From: Phaeosaccion multiseriatum
Taxonomy: Eukaryota > Ochrophyta, other classes
DNA: 64,000 bases
Direction: 5' to 3'
NCBI GenBank assembly: GCA_965112735.1
Contig: OZ218956.1
Location: forward strand, 2,604,001 to 2,668,000
In this document: one piece after another, positions 22,170 through 34,326 of the stretch
Layout of the letters: each line of letters starts with the position of its first letter
Position numbering within the stretch: the first letter of the stretch is position 1
Notes under the pieces: model-generated
Seen by the model: the letters and a program-made list of their open reading frames with translations, nothing else
Databases searched by the model: none
Told to the model about the DNA's origin: nothing
Made by a program: the position numbers and the translations under genes

Positions 22170-22393
22170 ATACTACGAAGTATATATATATGATATCTAT
22201 GATGTAATATATATAATCATTTATTTCTACTTCATTTCTGTACGCTGTGTCAAACAGTGTAGCACCCCTCATCGTGTATGTGCATAAGAACGATGCGATA
22301 TACATACATGATACAAAAGTAAGGTACATACATACAGACACTACAGACGCTGACCAGCGAACAGAGAGGGAGTGCTCATGACCCTATACCATA
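22100..22393. other. AT-rich island with (TA)n, 3' of the zinc-ribbon gene
   Basis: TA-rich sequence around 22136-22215 includes an imperfect palindrome (TATATACTACGAAGTATATA). It stands out sharply from the GC-rich surroundings. It lies just beyond the stop codon of the minus-strand gene at 22394, where a 3' UTR and poly(A) region would be. No gene is seen in 21896-22393. Confidence 0.6.
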
Positions 22394-22551
22394 TTATTCT
22401 TTGCAATATGAGTGGCTCACGTCCATAATGTGGTCGATGAACGCTAGCTCCTCCTTCTCCTCCGACGCGCTCTGCCGCCGCTGCTGTAGACCATATGACT
22501 GCTGCTGCCACTGCGTGAGGACCGGAGTGATGGCCCTAACCGTGTGGCCAG

Positions 22552-22582
<31 letters not shown>

Positions 22583-23773
22583 CGAATGGCTGCTGCTGGC
22601 GCGCTCATCGTGACGACCTGCAGCAACCGCCGCCCCAGTCAATGGCCAAAGGACGAGAGGGAGATCCCCCTCGTCGGGCTGCAGGTCTACTAGCTGCTGG
22701 CGTTGAAATTGTTGGTTCTCTGCTCTGCTGTTGGTGGTGCTGTTGTTGCCCGCGTCCTCCTCTTCCTCAGTGGCGGTGAGGCTGCACATGGCGTCAGGCT
22801 CCGACGAGGACGTGAAGGGAAAGGCGAATGAGCGGTTCATCTCGCGCTCCCAGGAAGAACACCCCGCCTCCCTGGCTGTGGGGGCCGCGGCCGGGCTGCT
22901 GCTGGAGAAGAGCCCGAGGGCGAGGTACCGCGCGGCCTCACAGGACGGCGGAGTAAGGGCGTACGAAGACACTGGGAAGACAAGGAGTGGAAGGGGGAGC
23001 TGCTGCTGCTGCTGCTGCTGGTGGTGCTGCTGCTGCTGGTGGTGGTGGTGGTGGTGGTGCTGCTGCTGCTGCTGCTGTTCCTGCCGCTGGAGCTGCTGGA
23101 GCTGCTGGAGCTGCTGGAGTTGCTGGAGCTGCTGGAGCTGCTGGAGCTGCTGGAGCTGCTGGAGCTGCTGCTGCCGCTCCCACCGGTGGAGCAGCGAGCC
23201 ATTAACCGGAGCCTGCTGCGCCGTTGCGGCCGTCAATGTGGCCACGCCGGCGTTGTTGCAGCGTCGTATCTGGCTGCGGGGGGGAGCGTAGGGAGAAGAG
23301 CACGTTTCCTGCGTCGAGGTGGGACTCGGACTGCGGCCGTTGGCCCTTCTCACCATCCTCTCTCCTTTGTTGCCCAGTAGCAGGTGTTGAGCAGGCATTG
23401 GCACCGCTGCGGCAGCAGCGCCGTTAGCAGCCTTCGCAGCCTTAGCAGCAGGAGTATCAACCCACCATGATCGAAGAGGCTTCTCAACGGCCGCCGGCGC
23501 GCCCCCCGCCGCGACGACCCCAGTAGCCCCGCGCCTGGCGCCGGCCCTGCTGCTGTTGTTGCGCCCGCCCAATGCCCTCGGCATGAAGCTGTAGTTACAA
23601 GAGCCACACTCCTTGACGGCGCTCTTTTGGATTGACCCACACGGGCATTGCTTCCTGCCCTTGCCCACCCTGCCCTTGCTGCCTCTTTTCTTTCGATGGC
23701 GAATTCGAACTCCTGTCATGGCTCCTACCGGTGCCCCCTTTTCTTCCGCTGCTGCTCTTGCGTCGGTCCCCAT
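22394..23773 (-). CDS. Zinc-ribbon protein with Gln-rich tail (UPF0547-like, about 459 aa)
   Basis: From the ATG at 23773 the frame encodes 459 residues. Residues 43-59 form a compact zinc site (C-P-C-x10-C-x2-C, reading CPCGSIQKSAVKECGSC) followed by NYSFMP. This resembles the C-x-C...A-x-K-x-C-x-x-C-x-x-x-F signature of UPF0547/C16orf87-type proteins. A basic stretch (RHRKKRGSKGRVGKGRK) precedes it and suggests nuclear or nucleic-acid contact. The remainder is low complexity: an LQQ run from a 9-bp GGAGCTGCT-type repeat (about 23085-23170), Gln and His runs, then an acidic/Ser tail. The frame stays open upstream to 24223 without another ATG and would overlap MSH4 exon 1, so the start at 23773 is preferred; an upstream exon is possible. 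Function unknown. Confidence 0.6.
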
Positions 23774-24052
23774 CTCGGCTGCTTCCTCCTTTTCCTCTTC
23801 AGCTGTCGTAGCGTCTTGCTTTACTTTACCTGTGCCCCGACCTTTCGTGGCAGGAGAGCGAGGGGAGGGAGGTGTGAGGGGTGATACCGTGCATACCCCC
23901 GCTTTGCTTATTTTTCGGCGTCTGTGATTCCCTCGGCGGATTCTAGGGCGCGGCCAAGAGAGCTTGAAGCTTGTTTTGAGGGCAGAGGAGTGGTCGGGAT
24001 ATCGTCTTTGAACTTTTGGGGGGCATAGACTAGAGACGACAAAAGTGGGAGG
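23774..24052. promoter_or_regulatory. Divergent promoter region between zinc-ribbon gene and MSH4
   Basis: This 279-bp interval separates the two outward-facing start codons. No TATA-like element is obvious. The minus-strand frame stays open across it, so part could be 5' coding sequence of the zinc-ribbon gene. Confidence 0.4.
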
Positions 24053-25369
24053 ATGCTTGGTCCTTGCACTTCTGCGGCGGCACGCGGGGCGGGGGCGCGA
24101 TTCGTTGACAGCAGCAGCGAGGGTCCGCCCGCGGCAGCAGCAGCAGCAGCAGCGGCAGCACCAAGGGGAGGGGGGGCGCGGGCTGGGGGAGGGGGGAATG
24201 AGGTCGCCGCGCCGCAGGGTCAAAGCCGAGACGGAATGGTGGTCGCTGCCTTGGCGGAAAACCGGTGAGAGAGATTTTTAAATCTTCATTGGTTGGAAGC
24301 TCAAACTGAGCTCTGAGCTCTGCAGATGCATCAGCTTGCTTCCATTTGCTTGGCCTGCCCTTGTCAAGGCACTTGCTTGGCTGCCCCACTAATCTTCTTG
24401 AGCATCCTCGCTCCGGGAAAATGATACATACGCGTAGCTTTTGTGTGAATATTTTGTCCCCCCCACCACGCTCGTCTTGTTGTTTGCTGACTCTCCCCCA
24501 AAGCTACAAGGAGAGCGCCATCGCGTGGATAGACACGGGCCGAGCCTCGAGACTCGAGGTGTTCTGCGTGCAAGACACTCACAGGTAAGAGCGAAGTACG
24601 AAGGTAAAGTCAGCAGGTAGCCTTTAGCTACTTCGCTGCCGGGTGTGAGGCTCGAGCGAGGAGGCAGAGAGAGAGGGAGAGATAGCACTCGAGGGCGTAC
24701 AGAAGGGCATTGGGGAGGGAAACAAATGTCGTTGCTTGCGTCCTCTGCTCCCCGTTCTTTGGTTTGCCCCTTGCTGCTCACTCGCCTCGTGCCCAACGCC
24801 TCGCCTTGGACGCCCTCCGGTCTCTTTTCCCTCAAGCAAGAAGGCGGACCCGCACGTCCACTGGCAGCAGCAGCAGCAGCAGCAACAGCAGCAACGCCCC
24901 CGAAAACCGGTATCTCTCCCTCCCCCCCCTCTTACCTGCCTGCCTCCCTCCCCCCCCCTCCCCCCCCCACAGCTACAGCGCCACTCTCGACGCTCTGGCC
25001 CAGCTGGCGCCCCAAGAGATCCTCCTCCATGACGGATCGCGCAAGAGAGCACTCTCGCAGAAGATCGTCGCCAACCTGCAGGGGGGGGGTAGCAACAAAA
25101 CGCGCGTCCTCTTCGTCAGCAGGGCCTACTTTGATCAGGTACAGCACATGATCATATGAGTAGATGCATGAGTGCATGAGTGCACGTGCCTCAGAGATTC
25201 GATGCAGCACGGTACGCTCGTCCGCGGGCAGGAGGGCAAGCTCAGCCAGGCAGGTCGTTCAGCTGTGGAGGTTGGCGGCCCTGTCTATCTGACTGGCTAC
25301 CCTATGTTCCTCCGTCCCTCCGTTCCCTCCCTCCCCTTTATCCCTCCGTCCCTTCCCCCAACACACACA

Positions 25370-25454
<85 letters not shown>

Positions 25455-28400
25455 CCACACACACACACCGGAGCGAGTTAGGCTCGTGGGGCGGAGCTCT
25501 TGAAACGCTTGACCCCTGGCGGTGAGGTGGACGCAGACTTGACCGCCAAGTACACAAGCCTCGCCGCTTGCTACTGCCTCCTGCGCTATGTAGAGAACGT
25601 CACTGGCCAGGTGCGGGGTGTCAGGATGCTGGGGGGGGGGCTATTGCCTCTGGCTGCGCGACGTTAGAAAACGTCACTCACCCGTTCAATCTCCCACTCC
25701 CTCCCTCCGTCCCTCTATCCTCAGACCTATTCTCCCGGCTCTCTCCACCTCTTCTTCTCGGGCAGTCCGGAGGGACGCATGCTTATCGACGCTCACACCG
25801 CCACAGAATTGGAACTCATCACCAACGCACGCACCGGCAGTCAGAAGGAGTCGCTCTTCGGGTGCGTGGGGGCGTGCGTGGGGTCGTGCGTGGGTGCGTG
25901 TGTGTTTGGATGGGTGGGTGGACGGCTGGGTGGGTGCGCGGGCGTCTGTGTGCTTGGATGGGTGCGTGTGCTTTAGCAGCCATCTTTCTTCCTCACAATT
26001 GTTTTGCCTCGTCTTGGTTGGATGGGACATTTGTGCTTGCCAACTGTGAGGCCGTCCCACCCCACCCCCACATACACACTTCGGTAATTCTGAGGTTGAT
26101 TCCCATAAGTCAATACATCAACCCAAATTCACCCCCACATACAGGGTGGTCAATCACACGAGGACAACTGTGGGTCTGAGATTGCTCAAGTCCAACCTGT
26201 GAGTCAGTGAGGAGGGGAGGGAGGGAGGGAGGGAGGGAGGGAGGGAGGGAGGGAGGGAGGGAGACTGGGAGGGAGGGAGGGAGGGAGGGAGGGAGGGAGG
26301 GAGGGAGGGAGGGAGGGAGGGAGGGAGGGAGGGAGGAAGGGAGGGAGGGAGACTGGGAGGGAGGGAGGGAGGGAGAGAGGGAGGGAGGGAGGGAGGGAGG
26401 GAGGGAGGGAGGGAGGGAGGGAGAGAGGGAGGGGGGGAGGGAAGGAAAGAGCGAGGGAGGGAGAGAGGGAGTGAAAGTGAGTCAAAACTGGTGTCAGAAT
26501 CGAGAGAAGGTTCAACGCAGGGAGGTGCCCGTGGCCGCCACACGACTTACTCTGCGGCTCTGTGCCTCGCACTGCACCCCATGCATCCACTGCCATCCAT
26601 CTACTGCCATGCATCCATAGCCTCGGCCCTCCCTCCGACCCCACCACCATCGAGGAGAGACAGCGACTCGTGAGGTTCCTCCTCTCCCACGAAACCACGT
26701 TCAGAGAGGTGAGTGTGTGTGTGAGTGAGTGAGTGAGTGTGTGAGTGGGTGGGTGCGTGCATGTGTACGTGAGTGCGTGTGTGCGTGAGTGCGTGTGAGT
26801 GTGTGTATATGTGGGAGTGCGTGCGTGACTTCTTGAGTGCGTGTGTGTGTGTGTGTGCATGAGTGCCCCTCGTGTGTGTCCCTTGTCACTCGTCCCATTG
26901 AGAAACTCGCCCTACGCGGCTTGTTATCCTGACCCTGGTTGCTCCTCCCGATGTCGCCCCCTCGCCCCCTCTCCATTTCTCCCCCTTTTCCCTTCCTCTG
27001 CCCTGCTCTGCCCTTCCCATACACATTTACCTTAACCTGGTTTGCCCTGTACCACCAACTGCCTGACCTCACTCACTCACTCACTCACTCACTCACTTCC
27101 TTCGCCTCTCAGTTGATGCGTCTCCTGACGGACTTTGTTGACTTAGACGCGATGTTGGGAGGGCTGTCCACCTCCCCAAGAGAGCTCAGCGAGGCCTCTG
27201 CTGGGAAGCGTATCGGGGCCCTTATCGCGGCGCGGCACAACCTGCGCCTCGTCAACACGCTCACAGACGCCCTCCAGTCTGAGATTGACGACATCAGGTA
27301 TGTGTATGTGTGTGTTTATGTGTGTAGGGCAGGGTTATGTGTGTGTATATGTGTAGGGCAAGGGCAAGGTCCACACGTAAACACACACACACACGTACTC
27401 AAGCAAGCGCGCACATACACACACATGCACGTATACACACACACATGCACGCACACACACACACACACGCACACAACACACATACACACACATACACACA
27501 CGCGCACACATACACACACGCACACACACACTTATACACAAACGCACAAACTCACTCACACACACATATATGCACACACGACACGCACTGACAGGCTGCG
27601 TTCGGCAACCCCTCTCCCCGGAGAGACGGCGGCGCACACGGGCTCAAGAGTAAGGAGAGAGGAGGAAGGTGAGAGGGAGAGGGAGAGGGGAGTGGGGAGC
27701 GGGAGGGAGGGAGGGAGGGAGGGAGGGAGGGAGGGAGGGAGGGAGGGAGGGAGGGAGGGAGGGAGGGAGGGAGGGAGGGAGGGAGGGAGGGAGGGAGGGA
27801 GGGAGGGAGGGAGGGAGGGAGGGAGGGAGGGAGGGAGGGAGGGAGGGAGGGAGGGAGGGAGGGAGGGAGGGAGGGAGGGAGGGAGGGAGGGAGGGAGGGA
27901 GGGAGGGAGGGAGGGAGGGAGGGAGGAAGGGAGGGAGGGAGGGAGGGAAGGAGGGAGGGGAAGGAGAGACGGGCCCGTCTCGCTTACTCCTTCTCGACTT
28001 GCTTGCCACTGCCTTGTGCAGCTGCTCTTACTCATCTGCTGCTCTGCTCCTCTGCTGTCCTATTCCTCGGCTGCTCTGTATCACCAACTGCTCTGTTTGT
28101 ATTGCTCTGCTCTACTCTACTCCTCTGCCCCCCCTCAGGACTGAGTCTCTTGTGTGCGGTGGTGGAGTCTATGAGGGGTGCCTCACTGCCTCCCATGCTG
28201 GCCCGACTCAACGCCCTCCTGCACGAGGGAGCTGCGTACGCGAAGAACTCGTACGAGAGGAGGCATCAGGTACTGTGCACTGTCGTGTAGACACCTAGGA
28301 GGAGGGTGGGATGGTAGTAGAAGGAGAGGAGACACCAGGTATTGTACTGTATTTTAGTGTCATGTAAGAGGAGGAGGATGGGATGGTAGCAGAGGGGCAT

Positions 28401-28832
28401 GGAGTGGCAGCAGAAGGGGAGAAGGGGGGTTACAGTTCCACCAGGAGACACAAGGTGCTGTAACTCCCTCCCGCCCTGCTGCATCACCACCACCAACTGT
28501 ATCACCAACAGGAGTGCTTCGCCATCCGCCCCAGCGTGGACGGACTGCTGGACGTGGCAAGGAAGACCTTCCTGCAGTCAGTGGAGGACATCTATGCCCT
28601 TGCACAGGTGAGTGGGTGGGTGCGTGCGTGGGTGAGTGGGTGGGTGCGTGAGTGGGTGGGTGCGTGAGTGGGTGGGTGCGTGCGTGGGTGGGTGCGTGAG
28701 TGGGGGGCTGCGTGAGTGGGTGGGTGCGTGCGTGGGTGGATGCGTGCGTGCGTGGGTGGTTGCGTGCGTGCGTGGGTGGTTGCGTGTATAGATATGGTGG
28801 GTGGGTGGATGGGTGCGTGGGTGCGCAAGTGA

Positions 28833-28865
<33 letters not shown>

Positions 28866-30530
28866 TGTGTGTGTGTGTGAGTGCGTAAGTGTGTGAGTAA
28901 GTGCGTCAGTGAGTTATTGAGGTTCTTTGGCCAAGCAAGTCGGTTGATCCATATGCTTGCCCGTACGCATGCCCTGCCTGTCCTCGTCAATACGCACGGG
29001 GGCGGGCGGCGCTTCTTCTTTTCAGTCCTATGCGGAGGCGATGGAGATGAAGATCCGCGTGAGCTTCTCCGCGTCAAGGGGATACTTCCTGCAGCTGCCG
29101 CTAGAGGCCTCGGAGGTAAGCTCATGAGCCAAGGGCAGGTGTAGGGCAAGTAGAGGAGAGGGGAGGGGAGGGCACGGGAGGGGAGGGGGGTCCTACGCCC
29201 TACCTACGTCCTGCGTGTGTCCATTGGTCTCCTCTCTCTCTACCTTCGACTCGCTCTTCCCTCACTCATGATGATGATGAGGACTACGATGATGGGTGCT
29301 AAGTAACCCTCACCTCCCTCTCCCTCCCTCCCTCCCTCCCCCCACCCCCCCGTGTATCACCAACTGCCGTACAGGGAGGGGTGTTGCCCGACATGTTCAT
29401 CCAGCCTGTCCGAAACGTCCGATCCATCTCGTGCTCCACCGAGGACCTCTCCTCTCTCTCCGACAGGGCAAGTGAGAGTGTCATGGAGTGCCTTCGGAGA
29501 ACCAACGCGCTCATCGACGACGAGGTGTGTTGTGTTGTGTTTTGTGTGTGTGTGTGTATGTGTGTGTGTGCATGTGTGTGTTTGCATGTGTGTGTGTGTG
29601 TGTGTGTGCATGTGTGTGTTTGCATGTGTGTGTGTGTGGGTGGGTGGGTGGGTGGGTGGATCGGTGCATATGTTTGTGTGTGTGCCAGTGTTTGAGAGAG
29701 TGGGATGCAGTCAGAGAGGGAGAAACAGTGCGTACTCACTTGCTTACCCAACCCTTCCCTGCCCCCCGTCCCTCCCTCCCCATCCACTGCCATCCCCCCC
29801 CACCCACCCCAAGATGTCCTCTATCCTGCCCCGCCTGCCCGACCTGTTCGCAATGACGGAGGCCGTCGCCCTCTTGGACATGCTCTTCTCATTCGCTGAT
29901 TGCGTGGCCGCCTCCCCGGACGAGCTCCCTTGGGTGTGTCCGGAGATTACGGCGGAGGGACCACTGGCCATCCGAGAAGGTATGTGTGCGGTTGTGTGTG
30001 GGTGTGGGTGTGGGTGTCGGTGACTTTGTAATTTTGTAACTACGTAGCTCTGTGTGTGTGTGGTTGTGTGTGTGGATGTGTGTGGATGTCTGTGACTTTG
30101 TGATTGTGTAACTACGTAGCTGTGTGTGCGTGTGTGCGTGTTTGTGTGCGTGTGTGTGTGTGTGTGTGAATGCTTGTGTGTGGGTGGGTGTTCGTGTGTG
30201 TGTGTGTGTGTGTGTATACATTTGCGTCATCGTGCGCCCAGCTCAGTCAAGCAGCCTCACTCACTCACTCACTCACTCACGCACAGGCCACTAACTCACA
30301 GGCTGAGACAGAGCTTGGGAAAGCACGATAGCCTGTCCTCCCTCCCTCACTCCCTGGTGGATAGGCACAGCCGCTATCTGTCACTGCGTACCACCAACAC
30401 CTCCCTCACGACGGCCTCTCCTCCTCTTTTCCTCTCCCTCCCTGCCTGCCTGCCTGCCTGCCTGTCTACCTGTCTGCCTGTCTGCCTGCCTGCCCGCCTG
30501 CCTGCCTGCCCGCCTGCCTGCCTGTCTGCC

Positions 30531-30563
<33 letters not shown>

Positions 30564-33500
30564 GCCTGCCTGCCTGCCTCCCTGCCTGCCTGCCTGCCTG
30601 CCTACCCGCCGTCCCCTCTGTCGGCGGCCATACCATCCGCTGCCATCCTGCTAGGCTATCACCCCATCATGGCGTCTCTGCAGGCGGAAGGGGGGGGCGC
30701 ACTTGGTCTGGACGGGGGTGGCAACTCCAGAGGTACGTCACCGCCCTCCCTCCCTCTCCCGTCTCCCTCCCCGCCCCCGCCTCCCTCTCCCCTCTCTCTC
30801 TCCCTCCCGCTCTCCTCTCTCCCCTCCGCCCTCTTCTCTTTCTCCCTCCCTCTACCTCTCTCACCTTATTCTCTCCCTCACCCATTCTCTCTTTCTCTCT
30901 CTCTCCCTCCCTCCCGCCCGCCCGCCCGCCCGCCCTTGCTCTTGCTGACTTATTGCCTCTCAGCCGGGGCGTTCTCCTCATCGAACGGTGTGGTGCCCAA
31001 TGACACCTTCGCAGCTGCGCCGCTCTCCAATTTTGTCATCATTACAGGTGTGTGTGTGTGTGGGTGAGTGCCAGTGCGTGTGTGTGCGTGTGCTTGAGTG
31101 TGTGCATGTGTGTGCGTGATTCATTCACTCACTATCATACCATTGGTGAATCGCCCCCGTCCCTCCCTCCCCTCCTTCCCTCCCTGGCTTCCCTCCCCTC
31201 CCTCCCTCCCTCTCTCTCTCTCTCTCTCCTCCCCTCCCTCCTTCATCCCCCCCTCCTTCATCCCTCCCTGCCTTCCCTCCCCTCCTTCCTTCCCTCCCTC
31301 CCGCCCCTCTCCTCCCTCCCTCCTCTCTCCTCCTCTCCCCTCCTCTCCCTTACCCTCCCCTCCTTCCACTCCTCAGGCCCAAACGGCTCTGGCAAGTCCA
31401 CTTTCCTCAAGCAAATCGGCCTCATAGTCATTCTCGCGCAGTGCGGCTGTTACGTGCCAGCGGTGCGTATGGAGAGCGGGGCAGGGAGAGAGTGGAGAGA
31501 ACGAGAAAGGGGAGACAGTAACGGAGGGAAGGGAGGGAGGTACATTGAGGAACGATGGCCTCTGCCAGTCCATTCACGGTAGAGTCAGTAGTCGCCAGAG
31601 TTAGCCAGTCGCGAGATTCACCGGTCGTCGGCCCAGTCACAGTCAAGACAAGCACGGGCTGACAAGAAATGCGCCCCTCTCCCTCTCCCTCCTCATCTTC
31701 ACTCACAGGCGGAGGCCTCAATCCCTGTGCGGGATAGGCTGCTGACCCGCGTGGGTACGTCCGACGACGCTGAGAACAACATTTCCTCCTACCAGGTGGG
31801 TGTCTCGACACACACTTACTCTCTGTCCTGTCTCTCTCTCTGCCCCGACTCTCACCCCCTCTCTCTCAAGCCTGACGCTCCCTGCCTATGTCCTCACGCA
31901 CACACTCTGTCCCTGTCCTGACACTCACCCTCTCTGCTTTTGCCTCTCTGTCCTGACACTCACCCTCTCTGCCTCTCTGTCCTGACACTCACCCTCTCTC
32001 CCTCTCTGTCCTGACACTCACCCTCTCTCCCTGTCTGTCCTGACACTCACCCTCTCTCCCTCTCTGTCCTGACACTCACCCTCTCTCCCTGTCTGTCCTG
32101 ACACTCACCCTCTCTCCCTCTCTGTCCTGACACTCACCCTCTCTCCCTCTCTGTCCTGACACTCACCCTCTCTCCCTGTCTGTCCTGACACTCACCCTCT
32201 CTCCCTCTCTGTCCTGACACTCACCCTCTCTCCCTGTCTGTCCTGACACTCACCCTCTCTCCCCCTCTGTCCTGACACTCACCCTCTCTCCCTCTCTGTC
32301 CTGACACTCACCCTCTCTCCCTCTCTGTCCTGACACTCACCCTCTCTCCCTCTCTGTCCTGACACTCACCCTCTCTCCCTCTCTGTCCTGACACTCACCC
32401 TCTCTCCCTCTCTGTCCTGACACTCACCCTCTCTACCTCTCTGTCCTGACACTCTCTCTCCCTCTCTCGAGCACAGAAAGAGATGCGCGACACAGAGCAC
32501 ATTCTGCGCTCCGTCACACCCCATTCCCTTGTTCTTATGGACGAACTCGGCAGGTGTGTGTGTGTGTGTGTGCATGTGCGTGTGCGCGCGCGTGTGTCTA
32601 TGTGTGTGTGTGTGCGTGTGCGCGTGTGTGTGTGCGTGTGAGTGTGTGTGCGTGTGTGTGTGCGTGCGTGTGTGTGTGTGTGTGGATGTACGTGTGTGTG
32701 TGTGTGCGCGTGCGCGTGTGTGTGTGCGTGTGAGTATGTGCTCGCTGTAAGCCACAAGAACACTTTTCGTCCAATGTTGCTCTGACCTTTATGGGCCTTC
32801 TTTGCTTTGTTTGGTTGCTTTGCTTGCTCTACTCGCTTTGCTTTGCTCCCCCATGTCCTCTTCCCTCCTCCCTCAGAGGTACCAGCAACAGCGAGGGCCT
32901 GGGTATGGCGTGGGCCGTGAGCGAGCGGCTGCTTGAGATGGATGCGCTTGTTTTCTTCGTCTCGCACTACCCAGGTACTTACTTACTCACCCGTTCAATC
33001 ACCCACCCGCACTCGCTCACTTCCTCACTCACTCACTCACTCACTCAACCCCCTCCCTCTTTCTCTCCCTCCCTCCCTCACTCCCCTCCCCCTCTCCCTC
33101 CCTCCTTCCGTCGCTCCCGTCTCTCCCTGCGTCCCTCCCTTCCTCTCTGTCAGATATACCAAGGCTTTCGAGCATGTACAGGTGAGGCAACAGCGCGAAG
33201 TGAAAACTGCAAAACCTCCCTCCCTCTCTGTGGGTCTCTTCCCCCCCTCGCTCCCTCGCTCCCTCCCTTCCCCCCTCCCTCCCTCCCTCCTCCCTCCCTC
33301 CTCCTTCTCTTCCTCCCTCCCTCCCTCCCTCCCTCCCTCCCTCCCTCCCTCCCTCCCTCCCTCCCTCCCTCCCTCCCTCCCTCCCTCCCTCCCTCCCTCC
33401 CTCCCTCCCCCCCTCGCTCCCTCGCTCCCTCCCTTCCCCCCTCCCTCCCTCCCTCCTCCCTCCCTCCTCCTTCTCTTCCTCCCTCTCTCTTTCTCCCTTC

Positions 33501-33926
33501 CTCTCTCCCTCTCTTTCTGTTTGTGCCAACCCGAGCAACTCGACTCTGCTGCTCCAACTCCCTCCCTCCCTTCCCTTGACCCCCTGACCATCTATCTATC
33601 TATCGATCCGTCGATCCGTCGATCCATCGACATCGCTGGGTTCTTCTGTTGTGCTCCTCTCTCGTGTGACGCTCACCAGAAACGCCATGTGCGTCCACCT
33701 AGAAGCCGCGGTGGGAGGAGGAGGAGGAGGAGGAGGAGGAGGAGGAGGAGGAGGAGGAGGAGGGGGGGGGGGAGGAGGGGGGGGGGGAGCAGTAGCAGCA
33801 GGACGCGGAGGAGGAGGTGCCGGGCAAGGGCAGGGCGGGATGGAAGCGGATAGGACTATCGAGTACAAACACAAGGTTTGCGCCGGCGCATATGACCTCA
33901 CCACCGACTACGGACTCGTCATGGCC

Positions 33927-33975
<49 letters not shown>

Positions 33976-34288
33976 TGCCCGTTGATTCCCAGAGTTTGCA
34001 ATTAGTAAGTCACACATCCCACATGCCATGTGCTGCCATCCCATCCCTCGCAGGACTGCGGGCTTCCCCGAGGAGCTGCTGGACGACGCTCGTCAGTATC
34101 GGGAGGTGAGTAGGCATATGGGCAGGCCTATGGGCAAGTAGACAACAGCTCGCTCGCTGGAATGCTATCTCAAAGCGGCGGGGGTCTTCCTTACTTCTGA
34201 CGCACCAGCGATGACTGCATTGTGTCCGCATACCTCCCCCCTCCTCTCTCACTGGCACACGCTTGCTACCTATGTGTGTGCACGTGCG

Positions 34289-34326
<38 letters not shown>

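Noticed and set aside
26204-26860. Minus-strand Pro-Ser-Leu repeat proteins, and similar frames at 27556-28035 and 33037-33591
   Set aside because: They arise from GGGA/CCCT arrays inside MSH4 introns whose exon borders are independently supported.
31915-32460. Regular 29-bp repeats considered as a CRISPR array
   Set aside because: Units are contiguous without unique spacers, lie in an intron of a eukaryotic gene and have no cas genes nearby.
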